Assembly: GCF_000826065.2 (NCBI RefSeq)
Contig: NZ_LN623541.1
Span: 400,505-464,504, forward strand
Origin: Tessaracoccus massiliensis
GTDB taxonomy: Bacteria > Actinomycetota > Actinomycetes > Propionibacteriales > Propionibacteriaceae
DNA length: 64,000 nt
Direction: 5' to 3'
A program made the translations under genes and the position numbers. The notes below the pieces were generated by a model. It saw only the letters and a program-made list of their open reading frames with translations, was not told the DNA's origin and did no database searches. Of the stretch, positions 1-8,607 are shown one piece after another; within the stretch, counting starts at the first letter, position 1; the number at the start of each line of letters is the position of its first letter.

Positions 1-726
1 GTGCGGGAAGAACAGGTCCCCGTGATGGTCGCCGGAGACGCGCTGCACCAGCACCGCCATCTGCTCGTCGAGGTGGGACAGGCCCCGGTCGCGGCGGTAG
101 GCCCGGGCCTCCTGGCTCATCGCGCTGGCGTAGACGGCGCGCACGGCCTCCTCGAAGCGCTGGTAGCGGTCCTCCGGTGTGCCCTGCCCGGCGCAGAAGA
201 TGGAGTCGTACTTCCCGGCGAACGCGTTGCCGAAGTTGTCCTCCAGCAGCGACGAGGAGCGCACGATGATGGGCGACTGCCCGGAGTGCCCGAGCATCCG
301 CATGAACTTCTCGCGCACCGACGGCGGGAACCTGCCGGAGGCCAGCTTGTCGTGCAGCCGGGCACCGGCTTCGAAGTATCCCTCTGGGGTCTTTTGTTCC
401 ATCCACAGCCGCCACCAGCCGTTGGCCACCACGTAGCTGTAGAACAGGTCGGAGCCGAGGAAGAACGAGTCGTGGGCCTCGATCCTGGGCGCGAAGCGGT
501 TGCCGGGGTCGCCGGCGAGGATGGCGCGCGCCACCAGCATGCCCACGGACTTGCCGCCGATGAAGCCGGTGCCAATCTCCCGCGACGCGGTGGCGACGAC
601 GTCTGGGAGGGTGAGAGTCGTCGAGCGAATCCACCTGCCAGACACGTTGTCGCCCAGCCGCAGATGGTCGACGATGCGGTCCAGCCCGTCGATCCCGGTG
701 CTGGCCCTGCTGAATCCCTCTGCCAT
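1..726 (-). CDS. PEP/pyruvate-binding (PPDK N-terminal-like) domain protein, cut by window edge
   Basis: The minus frame is open from an ATG at 726 to the window edge, giving 242 codons without a stop, so the C-terminus lies outside. Residues from about 50 read like the ATP-grasp nucleotide-binding part of pyruvate phosphate dikinase/PEP synthase: a GGKSVGM glycine loop, then IIVRSSSLLEDN and FAGKYDSIF, the usual phosphoryl-transfer neighbourhood. The first 30 residues (TGIDGLDRIVDHLRLGDNV) look like the beginning of the KaiC-like module that precedes this domain in larger relatives, but the rest of that module is absent, which may mean an in-frame internal deletion or a short subfamily. No strong ribosome binding site is visible. 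The substrate is unknown. It lies downstream of the purine permease gene on the same strand, behind a hairpin. Confidence 0.7.
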   Translation of the reverse strand, partial: MAEGFSRASTGIDGLDRIVDHLRLGDNVSGRWIRSTTLTLPDVVATASREIGTGFIGGKSVGMLVARAILAGDPGNRFAPRIEAHDSFFLGSDLFYSYVVANGWWRLWMEQKTPEGYFEAGARLHDKLASGRFPPSVREKFMRMLGHSGQSPIIVRSSSLLEDNFGNAFAGKYDSIFCAGQGTPEDRYQRFEEAVRAVYASAMSQEARAYRRDRGLSHLDEQMAVLVQRVSGDHHGDLFFPH

Positions 727-749
727 TGCCCGAGCCCAGCGAGACGGCA

Positions 750-780
750 ACGGGCCGGGCGGAAGTTCCGCCCGGCCCGT
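750..780 (-). terminator. Hairpin between permease and PEP-binding gene
   Basis: A perfect 15-bp inverted repeat (750-764 with 766-780) sits directly downstream of the permease stop. There is no clear U-tract, so it may be a weak or factor-assisted terminator. Confidence 0.6.
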
Positions 781-792
781 CGTGGACGAGTG

Positions 793-2337
793 TCAGTTGG
801 CGAGGAAGCCGACCAGCGCGCCCTGCACGAAGTAGATGACGAACAGTGCAGCCACCACGTACATCAACGGGTGCACCTTCTTCCCTTCACCCTTGATGAC
901 ACGGATGAAGACGTGGGCGATCATGCCGGCGCCGATGCCCACCGTGATGGAGTAGGCGAACGGCATCAGGATGATCGTCAGGAACGCGGGGATGCCCACC
1001 TCCGGCTTGGTCCAGTCGACGTCGACGACCTGCGAGATCATCAGGAAGCCGACGAACACCAGCACCGGGGCGGCCGCCTCGGACGGCACCATGTTGATCA
1101 GCGGGGACAGGAAGATCGCCGCGATGAACGCCAGGCCGGTGACCACCGACGCGAGGCCGGTGCGGGCCCCCTCGCCGACGCCCGCCGTGGACTCGACGTA
1201 GCAGGTGTTCGACGAGACCGAGCCCAGGCCGCCTGCGACGGCGCCGAGGGAGTCGACCAGCAGGATCTCGGTGGTGCGGGGCGGCATGCCGGCCTTGTCG
1301 AGCAGGTCGCCCTCGGAGCCGACGGCCACGACGGTGCCCATGGTGTCGAAGAAATCGGCCAGCAGCAGCGAGAACACCAGCACGAGCAGGGCCACGAAGT
1401 TGGTCACGGAGAACTGGCCGTCGGGGAAGAACGCGCCCACCATGTCGACGCGGCCGATGAGGCCGAGATCCGGCAGTGTGAAGTTCTGCAGCGCCGGCAC
1501 GTTGAGGGACCAGCCGTAGGGATTCGAGCCGTCGGGGGCCTGAGCGCCGAGGTTGCTGACGGCCTCGATGATGATCGCGACGACGGTGGCCGCGACGATC
1601 GAGATGAGCATGGCGCCCTTGACCTTCAGCACGTACAGGCCGATCAGCAGCAGCAGACCGAAGAAGAACACGCCGATGGGCCAGCCCTGCAGCGTGCCGC
1701 CCACACCGAGCTCGACGGGGGTGCCGCCGCCGGGGCGCACGACGCCCGCGTTGACGAGGCCGACGAACGCGATGAACAGGCCGATGCCCACGGAGATGGC
1801 GGTGCGCAGCGTCTTGGGGATGGCCTTGAACACGGCGGTGCGGAACCCGGTGAGCACCAGGATGAAGATCAGGATGCCTTCCCAGACCACCAGGCCCATG
1901 GCCTGCGGCCAGGTCATCTGCGGGGCGAGCACGTAGGCCACCAGCGCGTTGAGGCCCAGGCCCGCGGCGATGCCCATGGGGAACCGGCCGATCAGGCCCA
2001 TGAGGAGGGTCAGCACGCCGGCCACCAGCGCCGTGGCCGCGGCGACCATGCCGATGGAGGCGCCGACGGCGAGTTCATCGATGACGCCGGCGGCGGCGTC
2101 GGTGAACTTCGGCGCGCCGGAGATCAGGTTGCCGTTCTTGTCCGCAGCGGTACCGATGATGATGGGGTTCAGGGCGATGATGTAGGCCATCGCGAAGAAC
2201 GTGACGAGGCCACCGCGGATTTCCCGACCGACGGTCGAGCGGCGCTGGGTGATCTCGAAGAAGCGGTCGAGGCCGGACGCGGTGCCGCGCGGGGTCTCGG
2301 GATGCAGCTTGGCTGCCTTGGGGGAGTTCGTAACCAC
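793..2337 (-). CDS. NCS2-family (AzgA-like) purine/nucleobase permease
   Basis: Integral membrane nucleobase:cation symporter, about 514 residues, within the usual size of the AzgA/AdeP group that takes up adenine, guanine and hypoxanthine. Many hydrophobic segments are visible, with the family's conserved patches LLADFFDTMGT and SSNTCYVESTAGVGEGARTG (TM8-TM10 region). The open frame runs further upstream to 2448, but that part is Arg/Pro-rich and would intrude on the divergent lipoprotein promoter. I chose the GTG at 2337 because AGGA lies 9 nt before it and the protein then begins just ahead of the conserved LDRFFEITQRRSTVGREI motif. The exact purine transported cannot be read from sequence. 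Confidence 0.9.
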   Translation of the reverse strand: MVTNSPKAAKLHPETPRGTASGLDRFFEITQRRSTVGREIRGGLVTFFAMAYIIALNPIIIGTAADKNGNLISGAPKFTDAAAGVIDELAVGASIGMVAAATALVAGVLTLLMGLIGRFPMGIAAGLGLNALVAYVLAPQMTWPQAMGLVVWEGILIFILVLTGFRTAVFKAIPKTLRTAISVGIGLFIAFVGLVNAGVVRPGGGTPVELGVGGTLQGWPIGVFFFGLLLLIGLYVLKVKGAMLISIVAATVVAIIIEAVSNLGAQAPDGSNPYGWSLNVPALQNFTLPDLGLIGRVDMVGAFFPDGQFSVTNFVALLVLVFSLLLADFFDTMGTVVAVGSEGDLLDKAGMPPRTTEILLVDSLGAVAGGLGSVSSNTCYVESTAGVGEGARTGLASVVTGLAFIAAIFLSPLINMVPSEAAAPVLVFVGFLMISQVVDVDWTKPEVGIPAFLTIILMPFAYSITVGIGAGMIAHVFIRVIKGEGKKVHPLMYVVAALFVIYFVQGALVGFLAN

Positions 2338-2466
2338 GGATGTTGATCCTATGGCCCAGGTACGGAACGCGCCTGTTGTGAGCGACGGCATTGCGCAACC
2401 CCGGGCGCGGTGTTGGGCACCTTGGGGCTCTGGCATAAGCTGGCCCAAGTTCAGAAAGGGTGTTCC

Positions 2467-2991
2467 ATGAACCGTGTGAAGGCTTCCCTCCTCGCAGGCC
2501 CCGCCGCATTGGTGATGCTGCTTGCCGGCTGCACCGGTGCCGAAGGCGGCGCCCCTGAGCCCGTCGGTCAGGGCACCGGCGAGGCAAACTCCAACGTTCC
2601 GGCGGGCGAACCCGTCCCCACCGAGATCACGACGCAGGCGCCGGAGGGCGGCGCCGCCGTGCGCCTGGGAGACACCGAGGAGGCCATCACGAAGGTGGGC
2701 TGCACGGATGTCAACGAGAACTGGTCGATGAGCGGCAGCAACGAGGGCGGCGCCAAGGTCGCCGTCACCACCACCGCCGACAAGCAGACGGTGGTCAGCG
2801 CCAGCGTCGTCTTCGACGACGGCAAGCTGGTTGACATGGACACCACCCGGGAACTGGGCAGCGCCACCATCACGTGGGACGGCGAGTGGTTCACCGTGGC
2901 CGGCACCGGCCCCTACTTCGACCTGATGGACCCCGAGGTGGACGGTTCAGACCCGATCAACTTCGTGGTGCGCGCCAGCTGCCCCGCCTGA
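2467..2991 (+). CDS. LpqH-like secreted lipoprotein
   Basis: A 174-residue predicted lipoprotein. A signal peptide with lipobox LLAGC is followed by a Gly/Pro/Thr-rich linker and a folded domain from about residue 75. The domain begins KVGCTDVNENW and ends NFVVRASCPA; the two cysteines and the pattern around 'WFTVAGTGPYFDLMDPE' resemble the mycobacterial 19-kDa antigen (LpqH) fold. The start is the ATG at 2467 with GAAAGG eight bases upstream. It is divergent from the permease and convergent with the glutamate-type ABC operon. The function is unknown; the LpqH relationship is inferred by pattern and is moderately sure. Confidence 0.8.
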   Translation: MNRVKASLLAGPAALVMLLAGCTGAEGGAPEPVGQGTGEANSNVPAGEPVPTEITTQAPEGGAAVRLGDTEEAITKVGCTDVNENWSMSGSNEGGAKVAVTTTADKQTVVSASVVFDDGKLVDMDTTRELGSATITWDGEWFTVAGTGPYFDLMDPEVDGSDPINFVVRASCPA

Positions 2992-3007
2992 TCAGTAGCC
3001 TCACGAA

Positions 3008-3874
3008 TCAATCGACGGTGGCGCCCACCGGCGGGGCCTTGGCGGCCCGACTGGGGGCCAGTCCCCTGCGTTGCAGCCTCCGCTCCAGCCATTCGGCGAA
3101 CTTCGTGATGAACCAGTTGATCACGATGAACGCCACCGCGCCGGCGATGAAGGCCACCGTCATGTTGCCGAAGCGGCTGCCCATCTGACGCACGGAGTTG
3201 AGCAACTCCGGGTAGAGGATGATGTAGCCCAGCGCGGTGTCCTTGAGGATGACCACCACCTGGCTGACCAGCGTCGGCATCATCGCGGTGAGGGCCTGGG
3301 GCACCAGGATCATCCTGCGCACCTGGCTCGAGTTGAGCCCGATGGAGAGCCCGGCCTCGCGCTGCCCGGCCGGTAGCGAGGCGACCCCGTTGCGGATGAC
3401 CTCGGCGATCACGGCGCCGTTGTAGCAGATCAGCCCCACCACCACGCCGATGAAGGGCGCCGTGCCGCCGCGCAACCGCAGCGTGTAGGTGAGGAGGAAG
3501 AACACGAAAAGCATCATGATCAGCACCGGCACGGCGCGGAAGAACTCGACGACCACTGCGCAGAGGATGCGCAGGATGCGGAGATCCGACATGCGCCCCA
3601 TCGCCAGCAGCAGGCCCAGTACGAAGGAGGCGACGATCGCCACCAGCGCCGCGGTGAGCGTGGCCCGGATGCCGGGGATGAAGTACTGCGCCCAGGCCGC
3701 AGGGGTGAGGACGGGCGCCCACTTGTCAGGAGTGATCTGGCCCTTGTCCCACAGGATCCACAGCACGACGGCGGCCACACCGAACACGAACAGGGCACCC
3801 AGTACGGAGTAGAGGAGGTGGCGGTGACGGGTGCGGGGGCCCGGCGCGTCGAAGAGGATCGCCTGTGCGCTCAT
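3008..3874 (-). CDS. gluD: Polar amino-acid ABC transporter permease (GluD-like)
   Basis: Inner-membrane permease of a His/Glu/Gln/Arg/opine-type importer, 288 residues. Hydrophobic segments begin at about residue 25, and the EAA loop region is visible as RNGVASLPAGQREAGLSIGL. It is the last gene of a four-gene operon in the corynebacterial gluABCD order and overlaps gluC by 4 nt (ATGA), indicating translational coupling. The N-terminal 25 and C-terminal 25 residues are hydrophilic and basic. The substrate is most likely glutamate or a related polar amino acid; this rests on operon order, not on substrate-specific residues. Confidence 0.88.
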   Translation of the reverse strand: MSAQAILFDAPGPRTRHRHLLYSVLGALFVFGVAAVVLWILWDKGQITPDKWAPVLTPAAWAQYFIPGIRATLTAALVAIVASFVLGLLLAMGRMSDLRILRILCAVVVEFFRAVPVLIMMLFVFFLLTYTLRLRGGTAPFIGVVVGLICYNGAVIAEVIRNGVASLPAGQREAGLSIGLNSSQVRRMILVPQALTAMMPTLVSQVVVILKDTALGYIILYPELLNSVRQMGSRFGNMTVAFIAGAVAFIVINWFITKFAEWLERRLQRRGLAPSRAAKAPPVGATVD

Positions 3875-4548
3875 CGCTTCACCGCCAACCGCTGAGACAG
3901 CCAGCCGGTGAGCATCCCCATGGGCAGCGTGAGCACGATGAAGGTGAGCGCCACCAGGCCGAAGACGGTGAACAGCACGTCGGAGCGGAACTCGATCATG
4001 CGGCGCATGGCGTGTGAGACCTGCGCCACCCCGATCGCCGTCACGACGGTGGTGTTCTTCGTCAGCGCGATCAGCACGTTGCCCAGCGGGGTGATGGCGC
4101 CGCGGAAGGCCTGCGGCAGGATGATGTGGCGTAGGTTCTGCCCGAAGGTCAATCCGATGGAGCGGGCCGCCTCCGCCTGCCCTACGGGGATGGTGTTGAC
4201 GCCGCTGCGGATCGCCTCACAGACGAAGGCCGCGTGGTAGGCCACCAGCGCGAGGATCGCCAGCCGGAAGTTGGTGTCGTCCAGGTAGGTGCCGGTGCGG
4301 GCGGCCACCTCCAGCCCCAGTTGGTTCCAGACCACCAGGTTCGCGGCCACCACGATCACGGTCAACGGGGTGTTGCGGAAGACCGTCACATAGGTCGAGC
4401 CAGCCCACTGCAGCACCCGCACGGGTGACAGCCGCAGCACCGCGACGAAGGTGCCGAGCACGAGGGACCCCAGCGCAGCCCACGCTGTGAGCTTCACCGT
4501 CATCCATACGGCGGCGAAGAAATCGAATCTGTCGATCAGTTCGAGCAA
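3871..4548 (-). CDS. gluC: Polar amino-acid ABC transporter permease (GluC-like)
   Basis: A 225-residue permease partner of the gene downstream. The typical HisM-type layout is visible: VWMTVKLTAWAALGSLVLGT near the N-terminus and the EAA motif RSGVNTIPVGQAEAARSIGL in the middle. The two permeases would form a heterodimer energised by GluA and fed by GluB. The start ATG at 4548 is preceded by AGGAGAC-like Shine-Dalgarno sequence, and the stop overlaps the next start. Confidence 0.88.
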   Translation of the reverse strand: MLELIDRFDFFAAVWMTVKLTAWAALGSLVLGTFVAVLRLSPVRVLQWAGSTYVTVFRNTPLTVIVVAANLVVWNQLGLEVAARTGTYLDDTNFRLAILALVAYHAAFVCEAIRSGVNTIPVGQAEAARSIGLTFGQNLRHIILPQAFRGAITPLGNVLIALTKNTTVVTAIGVAQVSHAMRRMIEFRSDVLFTVFGLVALTFIVLTLPMGMLTGWLSQRLAVKR

Positions 4549-4598
4549 GGGGTCTCCTCGTGCCTCGGCGGCTTCCCGTCAGCTGTGCGTCAGACGGA

Positions 4599-5435
4599 TC
4601 AGGCGCAGTGTCCGCCCGGGGTGGGAGGGTTGCTGCCGGGGGCCGGGGTGTAGCCGGCGGGCCCGAAGTTCTTCTCGATGATCTCGTCCATGGTGCCCTC
4701 TTCGTACAGCTCGGTGAGGGCCTCGTTGACCTCCTCGCACATGTCCGAGTCCTTCGGGATGCCCACGCCGTAGAGTTCCTCGCTGAATGGGGCGCCCACC
4801 ACCTTGAACTGGCCGGCCCACTGCTCCTGGGCCGCATAGCCGGCGAGGATGGTGTCATCCGTGGTCAACGCGTCCACGCGCCCACCCGCGAGGGCCTCGA
4901 CGCACAGCGAGTAGGTGTCGTACTCCTGGAGCTGGACGCCCGGGTACTCCTCCGCAACCCGCTCGGCGGGCGTGGAGCCGGAGACCGAGCAGAGCAGCTT
5001 GCCCTCGAGATCCTGCGGGCCGGTGATGGAATCGTCATCGGCTTTGACGAGGAGGTCCTGGCCGGCCACGAGATAGGGCCCGGCGAACTGCACCTTCTCC
5101 TTGCGCGTGTCGGTGATGGAGTAGGTGGCGAAGATCATGTCCACCTGGCCGGTCTCCAGCATGGATTCGCGCTGAGGGGTGGGCGATTCGCTCCACTCGA
5201 TCTGGTCTTCCGTGTAGCCCAGCTTCTCGGCGACGGCCTTGGCCACGTCCACGTCGAAGCCGGACATGGTGCCGCCTTCGTCCAGCCCGAGGCCCGGCTG
5301 GTCGTACTTGGTGCCAATGCGGATGGTGTCGCCGTTTCCACCGTCCCCGCCGTCGGTTCCGTCGCCTCCGCAGGCGGTCAGGGTGAGCGCTGCCGCCGCA
5401 GCAACCGCGGTGAGTCGAAGCAATGTGGTGTTCAT
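4599..5435 (-). CDS. gluB: Glutamate/polar amino-acid binding lipoprotein (GluB-like)
   Basis: Extracytoplasmic solute-binding protein of family 3, 278 residues. The signal peptide ends in lipobox LTAC, followed by a Gly/Asp-rich tether and then the SBP_bac_3 fold beginning TIRIGTKYDQPGLG, with the conserved MSGFDVDVAKAVAEKLG. 'ATYSITDTRKEKVQFAGPY' is the family's ligand-pocket and hinge region. The cysteines in the mature part (LCSVSG, YSLCVEAL, DMCEE, GGHCA) could pair. It sits between gluA and gluC, as in Corynebacterium. Confidence 0.9.
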   Translation of the reverse strand: MNTTLLRLTAVAAAAALTLTACGGDGTDGGDGGNGDTIRIGTKYDQPGLGLDEGGTMSGFDVDVAKAVAEKLGYTEDQIEWSESPTPQRESMLETGQVDMIFATYSITDTRKEKVQFAGPYLVAGQDLLVKADDDSITGPQDLEGKLLCSVSGSTPAERVAEEYPGVQLQEYDTYSLCVEALAGGRVDALTTDDTILAGYAAQEQWAGQFKVVGAPFSEELYGVGIPKDSDMCEEVNEALTELYEEGTMDEIIEKNFGPAGYTPAPGSNPPTPGGHCA

Positions 5436-5482
5436 GATGCTGTTCTCCTGTGTTCTCTGGTCTGTCGTGGGGGTGGTGGTGA

Positions 5483-6259
5483 TCAGTTGGTGAGGATCTT
5501 GCCCAGGAAGTCCTTGGCCCGGTTAGACTGGGGGTTGGTGAAGAACTCGTCCGGCGTGTTGTCCTCGACGATGGCGCCATCGGACATGAACACGACGCGG
5601 TCCGCGGCCTTGCGGGCAAATCCCATCTCGTGTGTGACCACGATCATCGTCATGCCGGATCGTGCGAGCTGGACCATGACGTCGAGCACTTCGTTGATCA
5701 TCTCGGGGTCCAGCGCCGAGGTGGGCTCATCGAAGAGCATCACGCTGGGCTGCATCGCCAGGGATCTGGCGATCGCGACGCGCTGCTGCTGCCCGCCGGA
5801 CAGCTGAGCGGGGTACTTGTGGGCCTGCTCCTGCACGCCGACGCGTTCGAGGAGGTCCAGGGCCTGCTTCTTGGCGGCCCCGGGTTTCACCTTGCGCACC
5901 TTGATGGGGCCCATGGTGACGTTGTCGAGGATGGTCTTGTGGTGGAACAGGTTGAAGCTCTGGAACACCATGCCGACGTCGGCGCGGAGTTGCGCGAGCG
6001 CTCTGCCTTCCTTGGGTTGTTCGACACCTCCGATGGTGATGGAGCCGGATTCGAAGGTCTCCAGTCTGTTGATGGTGCGGCACAGGGTGGACTTGCCTGA
6101 CCCTGACGGCCCGATCACGACCACCACCTCACCCTCGTGGACGGTGAGGTTGATGTCGCGCAGGACGTGGAGGTCTCCGAAGTGTTTGTTGACGTCCTTG
6201 AGCACCACGAGCGGGGCGCCCAGCACCGTCGTCGCTGCCTCAGTCCCAGATTCGGCCAT
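5483..6259 (-). CDS. gluA: Amino-acid ABC transporter ATP-binding protein (GluA-like)
   Basis: A 258-residue ATPase of the GlnQ/HisP type. Walker A (GPSGSGKST), Q-loop (VFQSFNLF), signature (LSGGQQQR), Walker B ([12 protein letters not shown]) and the switch His (VVTHEM) are all present. It is the first gene of the gluABCD operon. About 17 extra N-terminal residues precede the usual '[11 protein letters not shown]' beginning. The 47 nt to gluB contain a good ribosome binding site (AGGAGA). Confidence 0.93.
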   Translation of the reverse strand: MAESGTEAATTVLGAPLVVLKDVNKHFGDLHVLRDINLTVHEGEVVVVIGPSGSGKSTLCRTINRLETFESGSITIGGVEQPKEGRALAQLRADVGMVFQSFNLFHHKTILDNVTMGPIKVRKVKPGAAKKQALDLLERVGVQEQAHKYPAQLSGGQQQRVAIARSLAMQPSVMLFDEPTSALDPEMINEVLDVMVQLARSGMTMIVVTHEMGFARKAADRVVFMSDGAIVEDNTPDEFFTNPQSNRAKDFLGKILTN

Positions 6260-6332
6260 ACGTCAAAGTAGCCAATGATGGGGCTACGCGCAGGAGTTCG
6301 GCGGTTTGCAACCTGATTGTTACCCGGAGCCT

Positions 6333-6362
6333 TGAGCGTCGCCGCGCGGGGCGCGACGCTCA
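6333..6362. terminator. 10-bp hairpin downstream of the DUF3027 gene
   Basis: Perfect inverted repeat 6333-6342 / 6353-6362 with a GC-rich loop, lying between the DUF3027 stop and the glu operon. It belongs to the 'CTGAGCG...CGCTCAG' hairpin type also seen at 52289. It is a plausible terminator without a clear U-tract. Confidence 0.5.
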
Positions 6363-6391
6363 GGACAGGCCGCGCTCAAGGGCCGGATGGG

Positions 6392-7165
6392 TCAGTCGAA
6401 GAGGTTCTCGTCGACGCTGATCGTGTCGAACGCGGGAGCGGGCAGTTCCTTGGCCCGTTCCTCGGCGACGACATCCGAGTGGCCTCCACAGCCGTGGTCG
6501 AGGTGCACCACCCGGCCGTCGGACGGCGAGTACTCGTTCGTGCAGGCGCCGAACAGCACCCCCAGTGACCCGCGGAGCGGGACGAAGTAGCCGCAGGTGC
6601 CGCAGTTGGCGGGCGCCTCACGGGACATCTCGTTGTTGGGGCCGGGCTCGCCGCGCTGCCAGCGCTGGACGGCCTCGTCGCGACCCTCGCGGCTCAGCAC
6701 CCGCTGGCGGCCCAGGCCCAACTCGGCCACCGTGGTGCGCAACTGCACCCAGTCAGCCGAATCCGCGTCGGCGGGCAGGTCCGTGGCAGCGAAGCCCGGT
6801 TCGAGCCGCGGGTCGTTGTCTGGCGTGGCCATGAGCATGCCCGGGGCGATGTCGCCGGCGCCGATGCGCTCCTCCCACGGCACCCAGGCGGGGGCGAGCA
6901 GCGCGTCGGGCTGCGGCAGCAGGACCACCTCGTTGACGGTGGCGACCCGGGCACGCGAGGCGCGCACCAGGGTCACTGCCCATCGCCAGTCCGGGTAGCC
7001 GGGCAGGCGGCTCTCGAAGAGGTGGGTGGCGATGCGCTCGCCCTCCTCGGCGACCACGCCCAGATGTTCACCGACGGAATCTTCACCGCCCTGCTCGGTC
7101 GCGGCCTCGCGGGCGAGGTCGACGGCTTCCGCCACGACGGCGTCCAGCTTGGGGGGCTTTGCCAT
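6392..7165 (-). CDS. DUF3027-family protein
   Basis: A 257-residue cytoplasmic protein recognised as the actinobacterial DUF3027 family; molecular function unknown. The N-terminal half holds 'YPDWRWAVTLVRASRARVATVNEVVLLP', a stretch typical of the family. The C-terminal third carries CGTCGYF and then FGACTNEYSP...DHGCGGHS, a Cys/His set that could bind zinc. The ATG follows immediately after the TAA of the upstream cold-shock gene, so the two are almost certainly co-transcribed; this pairing is conserved in actinobacteria. Confidence 0.85.
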   Translation of the reverse strand: MAKPPKLDAVVAEAVDLAREAATEQGGEDSVGEHLGVVAEEGERIATHLFESRLPGYPDWRWAVTLVRASRARVATVNEVVLLPQPDALLAPAWVPWEERIGAGDIAPGMLMATPDNDPRLEPGFAATDLPADADSADWVQLRTTVAELGLGRQRVLSREGRDEAVQRWQRGEPGPNNEMSREAPANCGTCGYFVPLRGSLGVLFGACTNEYSPSDGRVVHLDHGCGGHSDVVAEERAKELPAPAFDTISVDENLFD

Positions 7166-7549
7166 TTACAGCTCCAGTTCGTCAGCGACACGTCGCAGCA
7201 GCGCGGCGACCTTGGAGGCCTGCCTGCCGTCGGGGTGGCGCCTGTGGCGGTAATCGTTGCCGATTCCGTCGAGCATCTTGATCAGATCCTCGACGATGAT
7301 CGCCAGTTGTTCGGGGTTCTTGCGCTGGGCCTTGGACAGCGACGGCGGGGTCTCCAACACGTGGAGGCTCAGGGCCTGCTCGCCCTTGCGCCCCTCGAAG
7401 ACGCCGAACTCGACCCGCTGGCCGGACTTCAGGGAAGTCACACCGTTGGGGAGCGCGTTGGAGCGCACGTAGACATCGCCACCGCCGTCTTTGGTGATGA
7501 ACCCAAAGCCCTTCTCGGCGTCGAAGAATCGCACTTTACCGGTTGGCAC
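7166..7549 (-). CDS. Cold-shock domain protein with C-terminal extension
   Basis: A 127-residue protein. Residues 3-67 form a cold-shock (OB-fold) domain with RNP1 KGFGFI and an RNP2-like DVYVR (the usual Phe/His positions are altered), and are expected to bind single-stranded nucleic acid. A roughly 55-residue extension follows (SKAQRKNPEQLAIIVEDLIKMLD...), which short CspA proteins lack. It is the first gene of a two-gene unit with DUF3027. The 88 nt upstream contain a possible -10 element TAGACT on the minus strand. Confidence 0.88.
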   Translation of the reverse strand: MPTGKVRFFDAEKGFGFITKDGGGDVYVRSNALPNGVTSLKSGQRVEFGVFEGRKGEQALSLHVLETPPSLSKAQRKNPEQLAIIVEDLIKMLDGIGNDYRHRRHPDGRQASKVAALLRRVADELEL

Positions 7550-7637
7550 GTCACCCTCGCTTACTCGAAATTCCCAGTGACGGCCCAGTCTATCCGCTCG
7601 GGCCTGAGAGTGCCCAAGCGGACGACGCGGAGGGCGC

Positions 7638-8423
7638 TCAGGCCTTGGCTTCGAGCTGCTGCTTCAGTTCGTACTCGGCGCGGAACTGATCGGCGTACTT
7701 CAGTTTCGAGGCGGCGGCGTCGTCGACGATCACGATGCAGTTGGGGTGGAACTGCAGGATCGAGGCGGGCATCACCTGCGAGACCGGGCCCTCCACCATG
7801 GCGGCGACGGCGTCAGCCTTGTGCTCGCCCGTGACGACCATGACCGCCACGCGCGAATCCATGATGGTGCCGAGGCCCTGCGTCATGCAGTGGGTGGGCA
7901 CCTCGTCGAGCGAGTTGAAGAAGCGGGCGTTGTCCTCGCGGGTCTGCGCGGTGAGGATCTCGACGCGGGTGCGCGAGGAGAAGGAGGAGAAGGGCTCGTT
8001 GAAGCCGATGTGGCCGTTGGAGCCGATACCCAGAATCTGCACGTCGACGCCGCCGGCGGCCTCGATGGCCTCGTCGTACTCGTCAGCGGCGGCCTGCAGG
8101 TCATCGGCGAAGCCGTTGGGCACGCGCACGCGGTTGGGATCCATGCCGAGGGGCTCAACGACGGTGCGGTGGATGACGTTGCGGTAGCTCTCTGGGTGCT
8201 CGGGATCGATGCCGACGTACTCGTCGAGCGCGAAGCCCAGGGCGTGGGAGAAGTCGAACAGCCCCTCCTTGGAGCGGCGCGCGAGCTCTGCGTACAGGGA
8301 GAGCGGCGAGCTGCCGGTGGCCAGGCCGAGGACGGGGGTGACCAGGCCGTCGAGGTTCTCGATGACCTTGTCCGCCGCGATGCGGCCGACCTGCTCGGCG
8401 TTGTCGACGATGATGACTTCCAT
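7638..8423 (-). CDS. nagB: Glucosamine-6-phosphate deaminase
   Basis: Converts glucosamine-6-phosphate to fructose-6-phosphate and ammonia, the last step of amino-sugar catabolism. At 261 residues it is the normal NagB length. Visible motifs include GLATGSSPLSLYAEL (phosphate loop), ALDEYVGI with the catalytic Asp, LGIGSNGHIGFNEP with the ring-opening His, and the family region around 'GLGTIMDSRVAVMVVTG'. The gene stands alone, divergent from a small membrane protein gene. The intergenic region has inverted repeats suited to a transcription factor (see 8511-8538). Confidence 0.95.
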   Translation of the reverse strand: MEVIIVDNAEQVGRIAADKVIENLDGLVTPVLGLATGSSPLSLYAELARRSKEGLFDFSHALGFALDEYVGIDPEHPESYRNVIHRTVVEPLGMDPNRVRVPNGFADDLQAAADEYDEAIEAAGGVDVQILGIGSNGHIGFNEPFSSFSSRTRVEILTAQTREDNARFFNSLDEVPTHCMTQGLGTIMDSRVAVMVVTGEHKADAVAAMVEGPVSQVMPASILQFHPNCIVIVDDAAASKLKYADQFRAEYELKQQLEAKA

Positions 8424-8510
8424 GCTCCCAGAACCTCACTGATCTAGCCGTCAAGGGGCGGCGCTGCTTAGACCAAGACCATATGTGAGCGAGCGTCATT
8501 CGCGCACATT

Positions 8511-8538
8511 CTGTTCACTTTTCCGGTGAAGTGAACAG
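8511..8538. promoter_or_regulatory. Candidate operator (inverted repeat) upstream of nagB
   Basis: A perfect 10-bp inverted repeat, CTGTTCACTT / AAGTGAACAG, separated by 8 bp. It is flanked by a further GCGCAC (8502-8507) and GTGCGC (8544-8549) pair. It lies in the 184-bp gap between nagB and the divergent membrane gene. Separately, TTGGTCTAAGC on the minus strand at 8466-8476 resembles half of the DasR (dre) site that controls nagB in streptomycetes. Which regulator binds is inference. Confidence 0.45.
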
Positions 8539-8607
8539 CAAACGTGCGCACACGCCCCTCACTTGGCGGTGCACGCGGTGGCTCCCACAGCCGATTACGA
8601 TGGGGGC

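Noticed and set aside
1..2346. A 781-codon plus-strand frame at the window start
   Set aside because: Antisense to the PEP-binding gene and the permease, both supported by conserved motifs.
2338..2448. N-terminal extension of the purine permease to 2448
   Set aside because: The extra 37 residues are not hydrophobic or family-like and would leave 18 bp for a divergent promoter; GTG 2337 has a suitable AGGA.
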